From Bacteroidota bacterium (lineage in GTDB: Bacteria; Bacteroidota; Bacteroidia; Bacteroidales; 4484-276), in the NCBI GenBank assembly GCA_013203545.1, contig JABMQA010000676.1, positions 1 through 15,351 on the forward strand: 15,351 nt of DNA. The letters are read 5' to 3'. Below the pieces are notes generated by a model. That model was not told the origin of the DNA and did not search any database. It saw nothing but the letters and a program-made list of their open reading frames with translations. Within the stretch, counting starts at the first letter, position 1. Each line of letters opens with the position of its first letter. This document shows positions 5,034-12,390 of this stretch, in pieces. Both the position numbers and the translations under genes were made by a program.

Positions 5034-8000
5034 ATGAACCTGACTTGTTCTGACAACCAGCAGGTAGTATTTACAATGGAAGTTTGTGGCATGTATAAAC
5101 AAGACACAACAGTGGAAAATGAAAATTTTCAGCGCATTGAAATTCCTTCAAACGCTGTTCTATCGATCACTGGTGACCCTGAATTACCGTTCATTAGGAA
5201 ACTAATTGCCATACCAGAATGCGATAGTGTAAACTTAACCGTAAATATTACGGGACAAATTGCTTTCAACAATTATTACATCTATCCTGCACCGGATTTT
5301 ATTGAAATACAGGACTCAACCGGTGGTGTACATTTACAGGAAGTGTTCAGTAAGAATGACACTACCTATTCACAGAACTGCTATCTACCTGGGATTAGTG
5401 CAGAAATTAAATCCATTGGTTACCTGAGAGATCAGAAATATGCTGAAGTTTTCTTCTATCCAATTCAATTTAACCCGACATTAAGTCACATTATTGTATA
5501 CACTAATTTTGAAATCTCACTTGATTTCATTAATCCATCTTCAATGGTAAATGTTAACTCCGGAATATTTAATAATGTTGCAACACATGCATTTATTAAC
5601 TATGAATCAAGTGGGATAACAGCAACTATTAATGACAATGTGCAGGGAAATGGCAACGTTCAATGGTTCACACTTACAGAACCTGCCCAAGCTGACAATA
5701 TTGTTACCGATTATCTTATTATATGTTCTGAACCTTTTTTTGAACCATCAAATCCGGATTCCGAAGTACTTCGGATTGCCAACCACAGAGCCACTTACAA
5801 TGGTTTTGATGTTGTAGTTTTAAATGCATCAAATATTATTTCAGATGAAGTAGGTTTTTTCTTTGAAGGGCAAAACCAAGTACCACCAAATTATGATAAT
5901 AAAGAGGAACAACGAATACGAACTTGTATACGTCGTATCTACGAAGGCGGAAATGCGCAACACACTTTTGATGGAAAACTTGGTTATGTCTTATTAATTG
6001 GTGATACTGAAAAATCCAACAACATCATAATGCCAACTTCCTATGATCAATATCCTGGCGCAAGTTATCTAGGTGATGAATATCCTTCTGATTACTATTA
6101 TACCTGTTTATCGAGTGAAAATGGAGTCTATGATAAAGTGGGGGACTTGTATATCGGGAGGTTTTGTGTTGACAATAATTTAACAGATGGTCTTACTGAA
6201 CTTCATAATATCATTGGTAAGACAATCTATTTTGAATCTGAAGCAACATTCGGCGGATGGCGGGATGAAACAGGAGTGTTGATACACGAACAATTTTTAA
6301 ACCTTAACTATATGTCGTTATTCTTTAATTTTATGGATAACCTTGTACCCTCATATTTTACCGTTGAAAAGATTGATGCTTCAAAGCCAAACACAAATCA
6401 AAGGATTTATAATGTCATAAATGATGGAGTTATATTATTCGAATATTTTGGACATGGGTATAAAAATCTTTGGTCGGTTGGTGGTTATAGTCTTGTTATT
6501 AGCGATTTTGAAAATAATCTTTTAAATTACAATAAATCACCGGTAGTACATGCCATATCATGTCAAACCGGATGGTTCGATGATGATGTGGATTGCTTCG
6601 CTGAAGCATTAACAACTTATTCTGGTACAAAGGGTTTTACTGCGTATCTTGGCTCAGGAAGAACTTTTGTAGTAAATTATGCAAGTGTGATATTTGATCC
6701 TCCTACTTATTTCCAGGAATTATTGCCATTTACTATCTTTGAACATTTATCACATATTACAGGCGAATATGTTCTTGAAAGTAAAGTATTATCTTTATTA
6801 CCTACCGACAATTTCGCATTTAATCTCTTTGGTGACCCTGCACTAAACATTATGGCGCAAGGATTTGAAGTTACTCATGATGTTACACTATCTGAGTATA
6901 CTGTTATTACGAATGAAATCACTGTGAAAAATGGCGCAAGATTGACCATTCCGGAAAACGGCCAACTCATATTTGAAAGTGAAGGACAATTATATTTCGA
7001 TGAAAGTGCAACATTGGAAATATCTGACAATGCAACCCTAACATCACTTAATTCAAAACCCTTAACTGTTGACGGGATAGTAATTATTGGACATAATGTT
7101 ACTTTCACATCTCCAAATTCTCTATGGGATGTGTATGTTAGTAATGAAATCCTGTCAACATCAATTGTTAATGCAACATTTGAAAAATGCTCTTTGCATA
7201 GTAATAGCAGCAATTTGATTATATCTGGATCAATTTTTAATGAATGTGAATATGTTTTTTCACACAAAGGTGATGTTACAGTCTCAGATCAAAGCATTTT
7301 TTACAAAACTTCACTATCCCTGGAGAACATTGAAGATAATGATAAATCAGTCACTATTACAGGTTGTTTATTTACTACAGACGATTCCAGGCCGGCAGTT
7401 GATTTGTTAAATTACAATAGTTACAACATTTCAGATAATTTAATCGAGTATTATTATGATGGTATTCAGCTAATGCAATCCGGACATGGCCGGGTGGGTA
7501 GACAAATCATTCAGAACAATGAGATAAAAAACTGCATTAATCATGGTATTGTTGCGTACAATTCTCAAGGGGAAATTTATAAAAACCACATAATGAATAA
7601 CAACATTGGGATATGGTTGGGTAATCGAAGCAATTTTAAATTACATGGCAATTCTTCCGCAACGAATCAAACTCTAACACAGGAAATTATTGATAACTCA
7701 TCGATTGAGGTATATGCTTCCGAATATAGTTTTCCATACTATTTTAGATACAATGTCATTATTGATGAAGATAATTCAGGGTACTATGAAGATCCATTAG
7801 TTTATCATAGTGCAGGGACATCGCCCTTGATAAAAGATGTTCGATATAACTGTTGGGGCAACAATTTTGACCCGGTTGAGGATTTCTACCCAAGTGGCTT
7901 TGTTTGGAATCCCATATGGTGTCCGAATGATACAAGAGATTCAATTCCAGAATCAGCTGAAGAAATGTATGATACAGCAAACAACCTGTTCTATCAAGAA

Positions 8001-8747
8001 GATTTTGCTGAAGCAAAAAATATGTATGAACTGCTAATAACACAATACCCTCAAACAAAATTTTCAAGTGCAGCAATGAAAGAGTTATTTGCATTGGAAT
8101 ATTTTATTTCCGGTAATTACCAACCATTGAAACAATATTATGCAAATGATATTGCAATACAATCTGATACTGTCTTAGAAAGTTTAGGAAATCACCTAAT
8201 TGCGAAATGTGATATCAAACTTGAGAATTGGTCTGATGCTATCAATTACTATGAAAATAAAATTTCAAATCCAACATCTTTTGAAGACAGTGTATTTGCT
8301 ATTATTGATCTAGGGTATACATATTTTGTTATGGAGAATAGTGGTTTAAAGTCTACCATATCAGGAAAGATGCCCGAACACAAGCCAATCTCTAAGGATC
8401 AATTTTTAAAAAAAAGAAATTACCTATTATCCTTAATTCCAAATGATTCAAATCAAAAAGAGGGTTTTAATTCCCAAACAAAACTTGGTGAACTATTACA
8501 GAACGTTCCCAATCCTGTAAAAGACTACACTGAAATTCGGTATTTTATTGAAAAGGAATCGTACATACAAGTCGATGTGTTTAATTGCACAGGACAACGG
8601 ATAAAATCCATAAATGAAGGAATTAGACCAAAAGGAAATCATTATTTTGTGCTTGATGCAAGCAACTTAAAATTGGGGATTTATTTATATGCATTACGTT
8701 TAGACGGGCAGATCACCGATTCAAAGAAAATGACAATAATAAAATAG
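5034..8747 (+). CDS. Gingipain-like C25 cysteine peptidase, beta-helix and TPR regions, T9SS sorting domain
   Basis: The intact frame from ATG 5034 gives 1237 residues. The natural start is probably 4930, out of frame by one A, giving about 1272 with a signal peptide. Order: C25 propeptide-like region (about 1-200, with GDPELPFIRKLIAIP); peptidase C25 domain (about 222-608) with YVLLIGD, PSDYYYTCL and GDLYIGRF, catalytic His474 in FGHGY, catalytic Cys510 in HAISCQTGW, and the typical NLFGDPALNI ending; a right-handed parallel beta-helix (about 620-960, repeated NATF..C, GNN and IKNCINHGIVAYN-type turns); a TPR-like helical stretch (about 972-1110); and a T9SS type A sorting domain (1151-1237, NVPNPVKDYTEIRY ... 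GIYLYALRL). Such proteins are exported by T9SS and degrade or process extracellular proteins. The specificity (Arg or Lys) cannot be read here. It follows the propeller gene by 10 bases, so the pair is probably an operon. Without the repaired leader it would not be secreted. Confidence 0.85.
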   Translation: MNLTCSDNQQVVFTMEVCGMYKQDTTVENENFQRIEIPSNAVLSITGDPELPFIRKLIAIPECDSVNLTVNITGQIAFNNYYIYPAPDFIEIQDSTGGVHLQEVFSKNDTTYSQNCYLPGISAEIKSIGYLRDQKYAEVFFYPIQFNPTLSHIIVYTNFEISLDFINPSSMVNVNSGIFNNVATHAFINYESSGITATINDNVQGNGNVQWFTLTEPAQADNIVTDYLIICSEPFFEPSNPDSEVLRIANHRATYNGFDVVVLNASNIISDEVGFFFEGQNQVPPNYDNKEEQRIRTCIRRIYEGGNAQHTFDGKLGYVLLIGDTEKSNNIIMPTSYDQYPGASYLGDEYPSDYYYTCLSSENGVYDKVGDLYIGRFCVDNNLTDGLTELHNIIGKTIYFESEATFGGWRDETGVLIHEQFLNLNYMSLFFNFMDNLVPSYFTVEKIDASKPNTNQRIYNVINDGVILFEYFGHGYKNLWSVGGYSLVISDFENNLLNYNKSPVVHAISCQTGWFDDDVDCFAEALTTYSGTKGFTAYLGSGRTFVVNYASVIFDPPTYFQELLPFTIFEHLSHITGEYVLESKVLSLLPTDNFAFNLFGDPALNIMAQGFEVTHDVTLSEYTVITNEITVKNGARLTIPENGQLIFESEGQLYFDESATLEISDNATLTSLNSKPLTVDGIVIIGHNVTFTSPNSLWDVYVSNEILSTSIVNATFEKCSLHSNSSNLIISGSIFNECEYVFSHKGDVTVSDQSIFYKTSLSLENIEDNDKSVTITGCLFTTDDSRPAVDLLNYNSYNISDNLIEYYYDGIQLMQSGHGRVGRQIIQNNEIKNCINHGIVAYNSQGEIYKNHIMNNNIGIWLGNRSNFKLHGNSSATNQTLTQEIIDNSSIEVYASEYSFPYYFRYNVIIDEDNSGYYEDPLVYHSAGTSPLIKDVRYNCWGNNFDPVEDFYPSGFVWNPIWCPNDTRDSIPESAEEMYDTANNLFYQEDFAEAKNMYELLITQYPQTKFSSAAMKELFALEYFISGNYQPLKQYYANDIAIQSDTVLESLGNHLIAKCDIKLENWSDAINYYENKISNPTSFEDSVFAIIDLGYTYFVMENSGLKSTISGKMPEHKPISKDQFLKKRNYLLSLIPNDSNQKEGFNSQTKLGELLQNVPNPVKDYTEIRYFIEKESYIQVDVFNCTGQRIKSINEGIRPKGNHYFVLDASNLKLGIYLYALRLDGQITDSKKMTIIK

Positions 8748-8757
8748 TAACGCTATA

Positions 8758-8784
8758 GAAATTGTTGGAAATTGTTGGAAATTG
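8758..8784 (+). repeat. Tandem 10-bp repeat GAAATTGTTG, 2.7 copies
   Basis: GAAATTGTTG occurs twice and is followed by GAAATTG. It lies between the peptidase stop codon and the terminator hairpin. No function is apparent; the repeat unit could expand or contract by slippage. Confidence 0.6.
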
Positions 8785-8800
8785 AATTTGATATATTTAG

Positions 8801-8830
8801 AATAAAAGCCGGTTAGTCCCGGCTTTTATT
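8801..8830. terminator. Bidirectional intrinsic terminator
   Basis: Perfect 12-bp arms (AATAAAAGCCGG / CCGGCTTTTATT) flank a 6-nt loop, TTAGTC, with a T-rich tract on both sides. It ends the T9SS operon on the plus strand and the convergent phage-type operon on the minus strand. The stop codon of the KilA-N gene lies inside the right arm. Confidence 0.8.
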
Positions 8831-9377
8831 CTTTTGATTCACGAAAAAATTCCAATTTAAGCTGGGCCATTGAAGCTTTGAACGCTTTGATACGTCTTTT
8901 CTCTGCGGCTGTAATCTTCAGCTCCAGCTGAAATATCTTAGCAATTTCCGGATTCTTCCTTATCAACTGGTCGCGTCTTTCTCTCCATTCCTTTTCAGCT
9001 TCCAGTTGTTCGATGGTGGCTTCCTTCATTTCACGGTAGTGGCCCAAGATAATCTGATCGATGGTCGAGAAGATCCAGACTTCGAAATGTGGATCGAGCC
9101 AGGCAGCGAATTTTAGTGCTAATATCCGGTGCATCCAAGTGCCGGATTTTTGTTTTCCATACACCAAATCTTACTTTTTTTCGATACCCAAAAACTGAGA
9201 ATTCTCAATTTTTAAACAAGCATCGATGAATTTTTTTGTATCATCATTTCTTCTAAAAAAGGTAACCTCATTCCCAAAAACCTTTGCCATCTGCGTGGCA
9301 TTTACCATCACATTGTTGTTTCCTGATGGTTCGAATTCGATTTCTTTTTCGTTGTAAATAAACTTGATAATTTGCAT
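8826..9377 (-). pseudogene. KilA-N domain protein, split by one in-frame TAA
   Basis: Reading from ATG 9377 (preceded by AAGGAG eight bases upstream) gives 68 residues with the KilA-N start (MVNATQMAKVFGNEVTFFRR, LGIEKK). Then a TAA stands at 9173-9171. The same frame continues for 114 residues with the rest of the domain (VYGKQKSGTWMHRILALKFA, AWLDPHFEVWIF) and a charged coiled-coil-like tail (LEAEKEWRERRDQLIRKNPE). The two halves fit one KilA-N protein of about 183 residues, and a single substitution (GAA or CAA to TAA) explains the break. KilA-N proteins are DNA-binding proteins typical of phages and large DNA viruses; their exact role is often unknown. A TTG at 9167 could restart the second half, but it would lack the first part of the domain. 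This is the last gene of the phage-type operon. Confidence 0.75.
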
Positions 9378-9396
9378 GATAAATACTCCTTTTGAT

Positions 9397-9849
9397 TTAG
9401 AAATTAATAAGATTAAGTTTCGTTTTTGGCTCCAGGCCCCATTTGATCCGGAGCTTTTCCTTCCGGATGGTTTCATTGCGTTTTGTCCTTACTTTTTCAA
9501 CTAATTCCGGATCCACTGACATCAGTGAAACCTGACCGGGTTTAAACCGGGTATGTTCGCTGTTTGGGATACACCAGCCCGGATCTCCTTTATGTGGATG
9601 TGGCGGATGGGCGTCCATGGCCATTTTGGTAATCTCAGCGCGTCGTTTCTCCAGGAAGAAGGGTTCTTTGTCAATCCCAAACTCCCGTGCCTTACGGATG
9701 AGCGAGCGCATGGATACCCCAAGTTTTTTAGCCAGGGTACGGTTATACTCAACCGGGAATTCACGCTTCAGGGTGGAGATCATTTCACCTGTCCAGGTGA
9801 TTTTATAGCGTTTCGGTCGCTTTTGGATTGGTGGAAGATAAAGTTCCAT
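9397..9849 (-). CDS. Phage-type HTH DNA-binding protein of unknown function
   Basis: The 150-residue product has a basic start (MELYLPPIQKRPKRYKIT), a Myb- or homeodomain-like helix-turn-helix at about 19-58 (TLKREFPVEYNRTLAKKLGV, then SMRSLIRKAREFGIDK), a central HPPHPHKGDPGW segment and NSEHTRFKPGQ, and a basic tail. The HTH plus the RFKPGQ-type motif resembles DNA-binding parts of phage HNH or homing-endonuclease relatives, but no HNH catalytic motif is present. A DNA-binding regulator or accessory replication factor is the most one can infer. It starts 3 bases after the helicase gene and ends 19 bases before the KilA-N start, so it belongs to the same operon. Confidence 0.65.
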   Translation of the reverse strand: MELYLPPIQKRPKRYKITWTGEMISTLKREFPVEYNRTLAKKLGVSMRSLIRKAREFGIDKEPFFLEKRRAEITKMAMDAHPPHPHKGDPGWCIPNSEHTRFKPGQVSLMSVDPELVEKVRTKRNETIRKEKLRIKWGLEPKTKLNLINF

Positions 9850-9852
9850 TCT

Positions 9853-11460
9853 TTAATAGTTTTTATTTGCTATGGTAATATTCTCCACCCCTCCCGATTT
9901 ATCATCAGCACCCGGCTGGTTCTGGTCGTCAAATTTGTGGGGGTTGAACTGCAATCCCCGGAATTTGCACCAGGTGATGATCTTTTTCTTGAAGCGGTAG
10001 GCGGTGGTGTGCTTTCGCTGGGTTGGGTTTTTGTCTAAAAAATCCCTGTAGAGCTCCTGCCTGGATATGGGAATGTTGAGTGTTGAAGTGGCCAGGTGCT
10101 GCACCTTGTCCGGTGCTTCGTTATCCGGAACGCCGTAATACTCGTTGGCCCAGCCCAGGAAATCTTCGCCCATGTATTGCCGCATCCGGCGCATTTCGAT
10201 GCGCTCGATAGGCGGCAGCACCAGTCCCGATCCGGAAGATCCCCATCCCTTGTCACGTGCCAGGAAATAAACCTGCAGGCACTTGGCCATGAAGTTGTAG
10301 AACAGGTTCCACTGGTACTTATCCCACTCATCAAAAAAGTTAATTCCGAAATCACTGATCGGCTTATGGTGTTCGTTGTAGTAATCGCTGAATAAAATGA
10401 CTGCCTGGCGATCGCGGAAAGAAGACGAATCACCGTTGATGGCATGGTTCGTAGTCAAAAGTATCTTGGCCGTTTGATTGTCGTTAAGGGTGAACTTCTT
10501 TTTGCCCTTGATGTTAATGGTCATCCGGCCTGTGATCACCGGAAAGAAAAACTCGAAATCTACATTGGTACGAACATCATCGATGAAGACATTGTCGGTT
10601 TTCTCAGACACCTCTTCCCAGATAAATGGATCTTCCGTGAGGTTCCTGCTTTTGCCCGGGATATATACCTGGGGAATCATCTTACCGATGGCAAAACCCA
10701 ACAGGGATTTCCCGGTACGGCCATTGCTTTCGCCCACCTCACTCAATTTTCCGTCCATGGCGATGACTGCTTTCTCGCAACTCTTATCCCGGAATTTATG
10801 CAGCAGGTATCCAATGGCTGTCATCTTAGAGACAAAGTGCATACTTGTTTCGAACTTCTCATCAGCTGTCCGGGTATCCGGGATGGGTGTCCGGGATTCC
10901 GGATCCTGGAACTTGCGCCAATTGAATTTACTTGTATTCCAGAGAAACCGGGCAAAATGGCAATGAGCGCCTTCATTGGAGAATTTCGTCACAAATTTGT
11001 CATTGCGTTTCTCCACGCGGATCATCGGTTCTTTGAGTTGGTCGGTATCCATGTCGATGATTTTGTCTTTCCAGACATGGTAATCCAGGTTGGAAAAGGT
11101 TTTTTCATCGATGCCTGATGATGAAATGTGCCAGTACTTATTTTTAAAGAAAAGGCGCTGGCTCTCCTGGGTGGATTTGATGAACTCCGGAAAGAAATAC
11201 CTGAGTGATCCCAGGTTCTCCGGGCCCAGATATTGCCTGCCCCCCCGGTAGAGCATATTCCTGACATCCTTGGGGCAGATCTCGCGCATGATCTCCAGCA
11301 CGAAATCTTTGATCTGGAATGGCTCCACCAGTTCCACGATTTTTCCGTCCATGTGGCAAAAGAGATACTGGCCATTGGCCATCAGGATACGGCCATATCC
11401 CCGGTTCCGGAGGAAGTTGAACGCATTCTCATAATCGTAGATAATGGTTGTGATAAGCAT
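9853..11460 (-). CDS. Phage-type D5/SF3-like DNA helicase (primase-helicase family)
   Basis: The 535-residue protein has an N-terminal D5-like region (about 1-200, with RNRGYGRILMANGQYLFCHM and VEPFQIKDFV), then an SF3/AAA+ core. Walker A is GESNGRTGKS (243-252), Walker B is NVFIDDV (290-296), a sensor strand reads ILLTTNHA (333-340), and an arginine segment reads FRDRQ (348-352). The C-terminal part (LYRDFLDKNPTQRKHTTAYR, FKKKIITWCKFRGLQFNPHK) resembles a winged-helix DNA-binding domain. These proteins unwind phage or plasmid DNA at replication forks. No TOPRIM or CHC2 primase motif is visible, so priming would need another protein. ATG 11460 follows the stop of the upstream remnant by 9 bases, and the HTH gene starts 3 bases after its stop. 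The frame is fully intact although genes on both sides in the operon are broken. Confidence 0.8.
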   Translation of the reverse strand: MLITTIIYDYENAFNFLRNRGYGRILMANGQYLFCHMDGKIVELVEPFQIKDFVLEIMREICPKDVRNMLYRGGRQYLGPENLGSLRYFFPEFIKSTQESQRLFFKNKYWHISSSGIDEKTFSNLDYHVWKDKIIDMDTDQLKEPMIRVEKRNDKFVTKFSNEGAHCHFARFLWNTSKFNWRKFQDPESRTPIPDTRTADEKFETSMHFVSKMTAIGYLLHKFRDKSCEKAVIAMDGKLSEVGESNGRTGKSLLGFAIGKMIPQVYIPGKSRNLTEDPFIWEEVSEKTDNVFIDDVRTNVDFEFFFPVITGRMTINIKGKKKFTLNDNQTAKILLTTNHAINGDSSSFRDRQAVILFSDYYNEHHKPISDFGINFFDEWDKYQWNLFYNFMAKCLQVYFLARDKGWGSSGSGLVLPPIERIEMRRMRQYMGEDFLGWANEYYGVPDNEAPDKVQHLATSTLNIPISRQELYRDFLDKNPTQRKHTTAYRFKKKIITWCKFRGLQFNPHKFDDQNQPGADDKSGGVENITIANKNY

Positions 11461-11469
11461 GGCTTCGGA

Positions 11470-11822
11470 TTATTGAAAGTTATCGAAGGGTTCCTGCAAC
11501 AGGGGATATCCGGGGGTACACCGTTGGGTATGCTTTCCACGACGGAGCACTGTGATGCCATCGTCAACTTTTTCAACCTTCCACCAGGCTGATCGTAGAG
11601 CGATTTGTAATAGGGATTTTTTTCGCCGGGAAGGATCCTGTAAAGCTTTGCCTTGAAATGAAGTATGTTTTTGCAGGCCTCAGGCAGTTTGCATTTCAGA
11701 AGCTTGGGGAGGGTTGACCTCCATTATTTCAGTGCTTCATCTTTTGCAATGGCTTGGTATTAGTCAGTATCATAATTGGAGAAGTTGCGGATTTGGTAAA
11801 GGAAGCTTTCGATGCGAGTCAT
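11470..11822 (-). pseudogene. Degraded gene at the head of the phage-type operon, two nonsense codons and a frameshift
   Basis: From ATG 11822 the frame reads MTRIESFLYQIRNFSNYDTD, TAA (11762-11760), YQAIAKDEALK, TAA (11726-11724), then WRSTLPKLLKCKLPEACKNI and KAKLYRILPGEKNPYYKSLY. Near 11585 the protein-like reading moves to another frame (WWKVEKVDDGITVLRRGK ... EPFDNFQ) and ends in TAA at 11470, 9 bases before the helicase start, just where an intact operon gene should end. A single-base deletion accounts for the shift. Reading backward past the ATG gives FFYVAMTR, which resembles motif VI of SF1 (UvrD/RecD-like) helicases. The remnant may thus be the C-terminal tail of such a helicase, cut off at the terminator hairpin. 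That identity is uncertain; the decay itself is clear. Confidence 0.55.
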
Positions 11823-11831
11823 CGCTACATA

Positions 11832-11868
11832 AAAAAAGGGCTGAATATTACACATTCAGCCCTTTTTT
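11832..11868. terminator. Strong 15-bp terminator hairpin between tmRNA and phage-type operon
   Basis: Perfect 15-base arms (AAAAAAGGGCTGAAT / ATTCAGCCCTTTTTT) enclose a 7-nt loop, with T-runs on both strands. It insulates the tmRNA promoter and the minus-strand remnant from each other. Its right arm ends 2 bases before the tmRNA -7 box. Confidence 0.8.
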
Positions 11869-11870
11869 AT

Positions 11871-11878
11871 TATCTTTG
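11871..11878 (+). promoter_or_regulatory. -7 box (TATCTTTG) of the tmRNA promoter
   Basis: TATCTTTG is an exact TAnnTTTG match, 39 bases before the mature tmRNA 5' end, implying a short 5' leader removed by processing. No clear -33 TTG is visible, because the expected position falls in the terminator hairpin. Confidence 0.55.
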
Positions 11879-11916
11879 CACCCCCTTTAATAAGGGATTT
11901 AGTTCTTTCAATTCAT

Positions 11917-12312
11917 GGGGCTGACTGGATTTGACAGCAAGGAAGTGGTAATGTAAGCATGCCGGGCATTGAGAATGTGGCCCGTTGCTAACTGTTCTCA
12001 CAGCCAATAACTGGCGACAACAATTATGCTCTCGCAGCCTAATCGAAGCACAGTAGATTAAGCCTTTCCCGACACAAGGTGTTGGGACGAGACGCTCCGC
12101 AGGCGGACATGCCTTGTTCCTGCCTGGTTACGGGGTGAAGCAATACAGGGATAGTTGTTCGTAAGCTTTGGACGAACAGCGAAAATTAAGAAGCTACGGC
12201 TCAGGTTGGGTGTTTGTCCCCTGCCTGTTCTCCGACAACCAATGACAAAATAAGCGTGTAGAAAGCCTTATTGCTGCTTGTTTGGACCAGGGTTCGACTC
12301 CCTGCAGCTCCA
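11917..12312 (+). ncRNA. ssrA: tmRNA (transfer-messenger RNA), tag GDNNYALAA
   Basis: The RNA begins GGGGCTGACTGGATTTGACA, the conserved tmRNA 5' end, and closes with a T-arm (GGACCAGGGTTCGACTCC) and CAGCTCC, which pairs with GGGGCTG to form the 7-bp alanine acceptor stem (one G-U pair). The discriminator A is at 12312; CCA is not encoded. The resume region at 12013-12042 reads GGC GAC AAC AAT TAT GCT CTC GCA GCC TAA, giving the tag GDNNYALAA, a Bacteroidetes-type tag ending in ALAA. tmRNA with SmpB rescues stalled ribosomes and marks the unfinished protein for degradation. It has its own promoter and is transcribed away from the phage-type operon. Confidence 0.95.
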
Positions 12313-12342
12313 CAACCATCCTCTCTTTTGTAAAAATTATGT

Positions 12343-12368
12343 AAATATTTGGGTGCATATTTTTTTTT
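12343..12368 (+). terminator. Weak terminator candidate after tmRNA
   Basis: A 6-bp AT-only stem (AAATAT / ATATTT, 8-nt loop) runs into a stretch of T. The stem is weak, so the call is tentative; the rest of 12313-12390 shows nothing else. Confidence 0.3.
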
Positions 12369-12390
12369 AAGAAGTGGGATATTTTGTCAT

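Noticed and set aside
9171..9185. A7-G slippery sequence before the KilA-N stop as a programmed frameshift site
   Set aside because: The sequence after the stop continues the domain in the same frame, so a -1 or +1 shift would not restore the protein; a nonsense mutation fits better.
10444..11118. Long plus-strand frame (224 codons) opposite the helicase gene
   Set aside because: It mirrors the codons of a clearly recognised D5/SF3 helicase on the other strand and its translation has no domain likeness. It is a shadow frame.
11233..11592. Plus-strand frame crossing the helicase start and the remnant
   Set aside because: Most of it is antisense to the helicase N-terminus, and the rest overlaps the minus-strand remnant that fits the operon better.
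8826..11822. Stop-codon reassignment (TAA as Gln) in the phage-type operon
   Set aside because: The intact helicase and HTH genes use no internal TAA and end at TAA, and no suppressor tRNA is seen. The remnant also has a frameshift, so decay explains the three TAA codons.
12285..12330. Integration (att) site at the tmRNA 3' end
   Set aside because: The phage-type genes lie on the 5' side of tmRNA, no duplicated 3' end is found elsewhere in the window, and the xylose operon follows directly. No integrase is encoded here.
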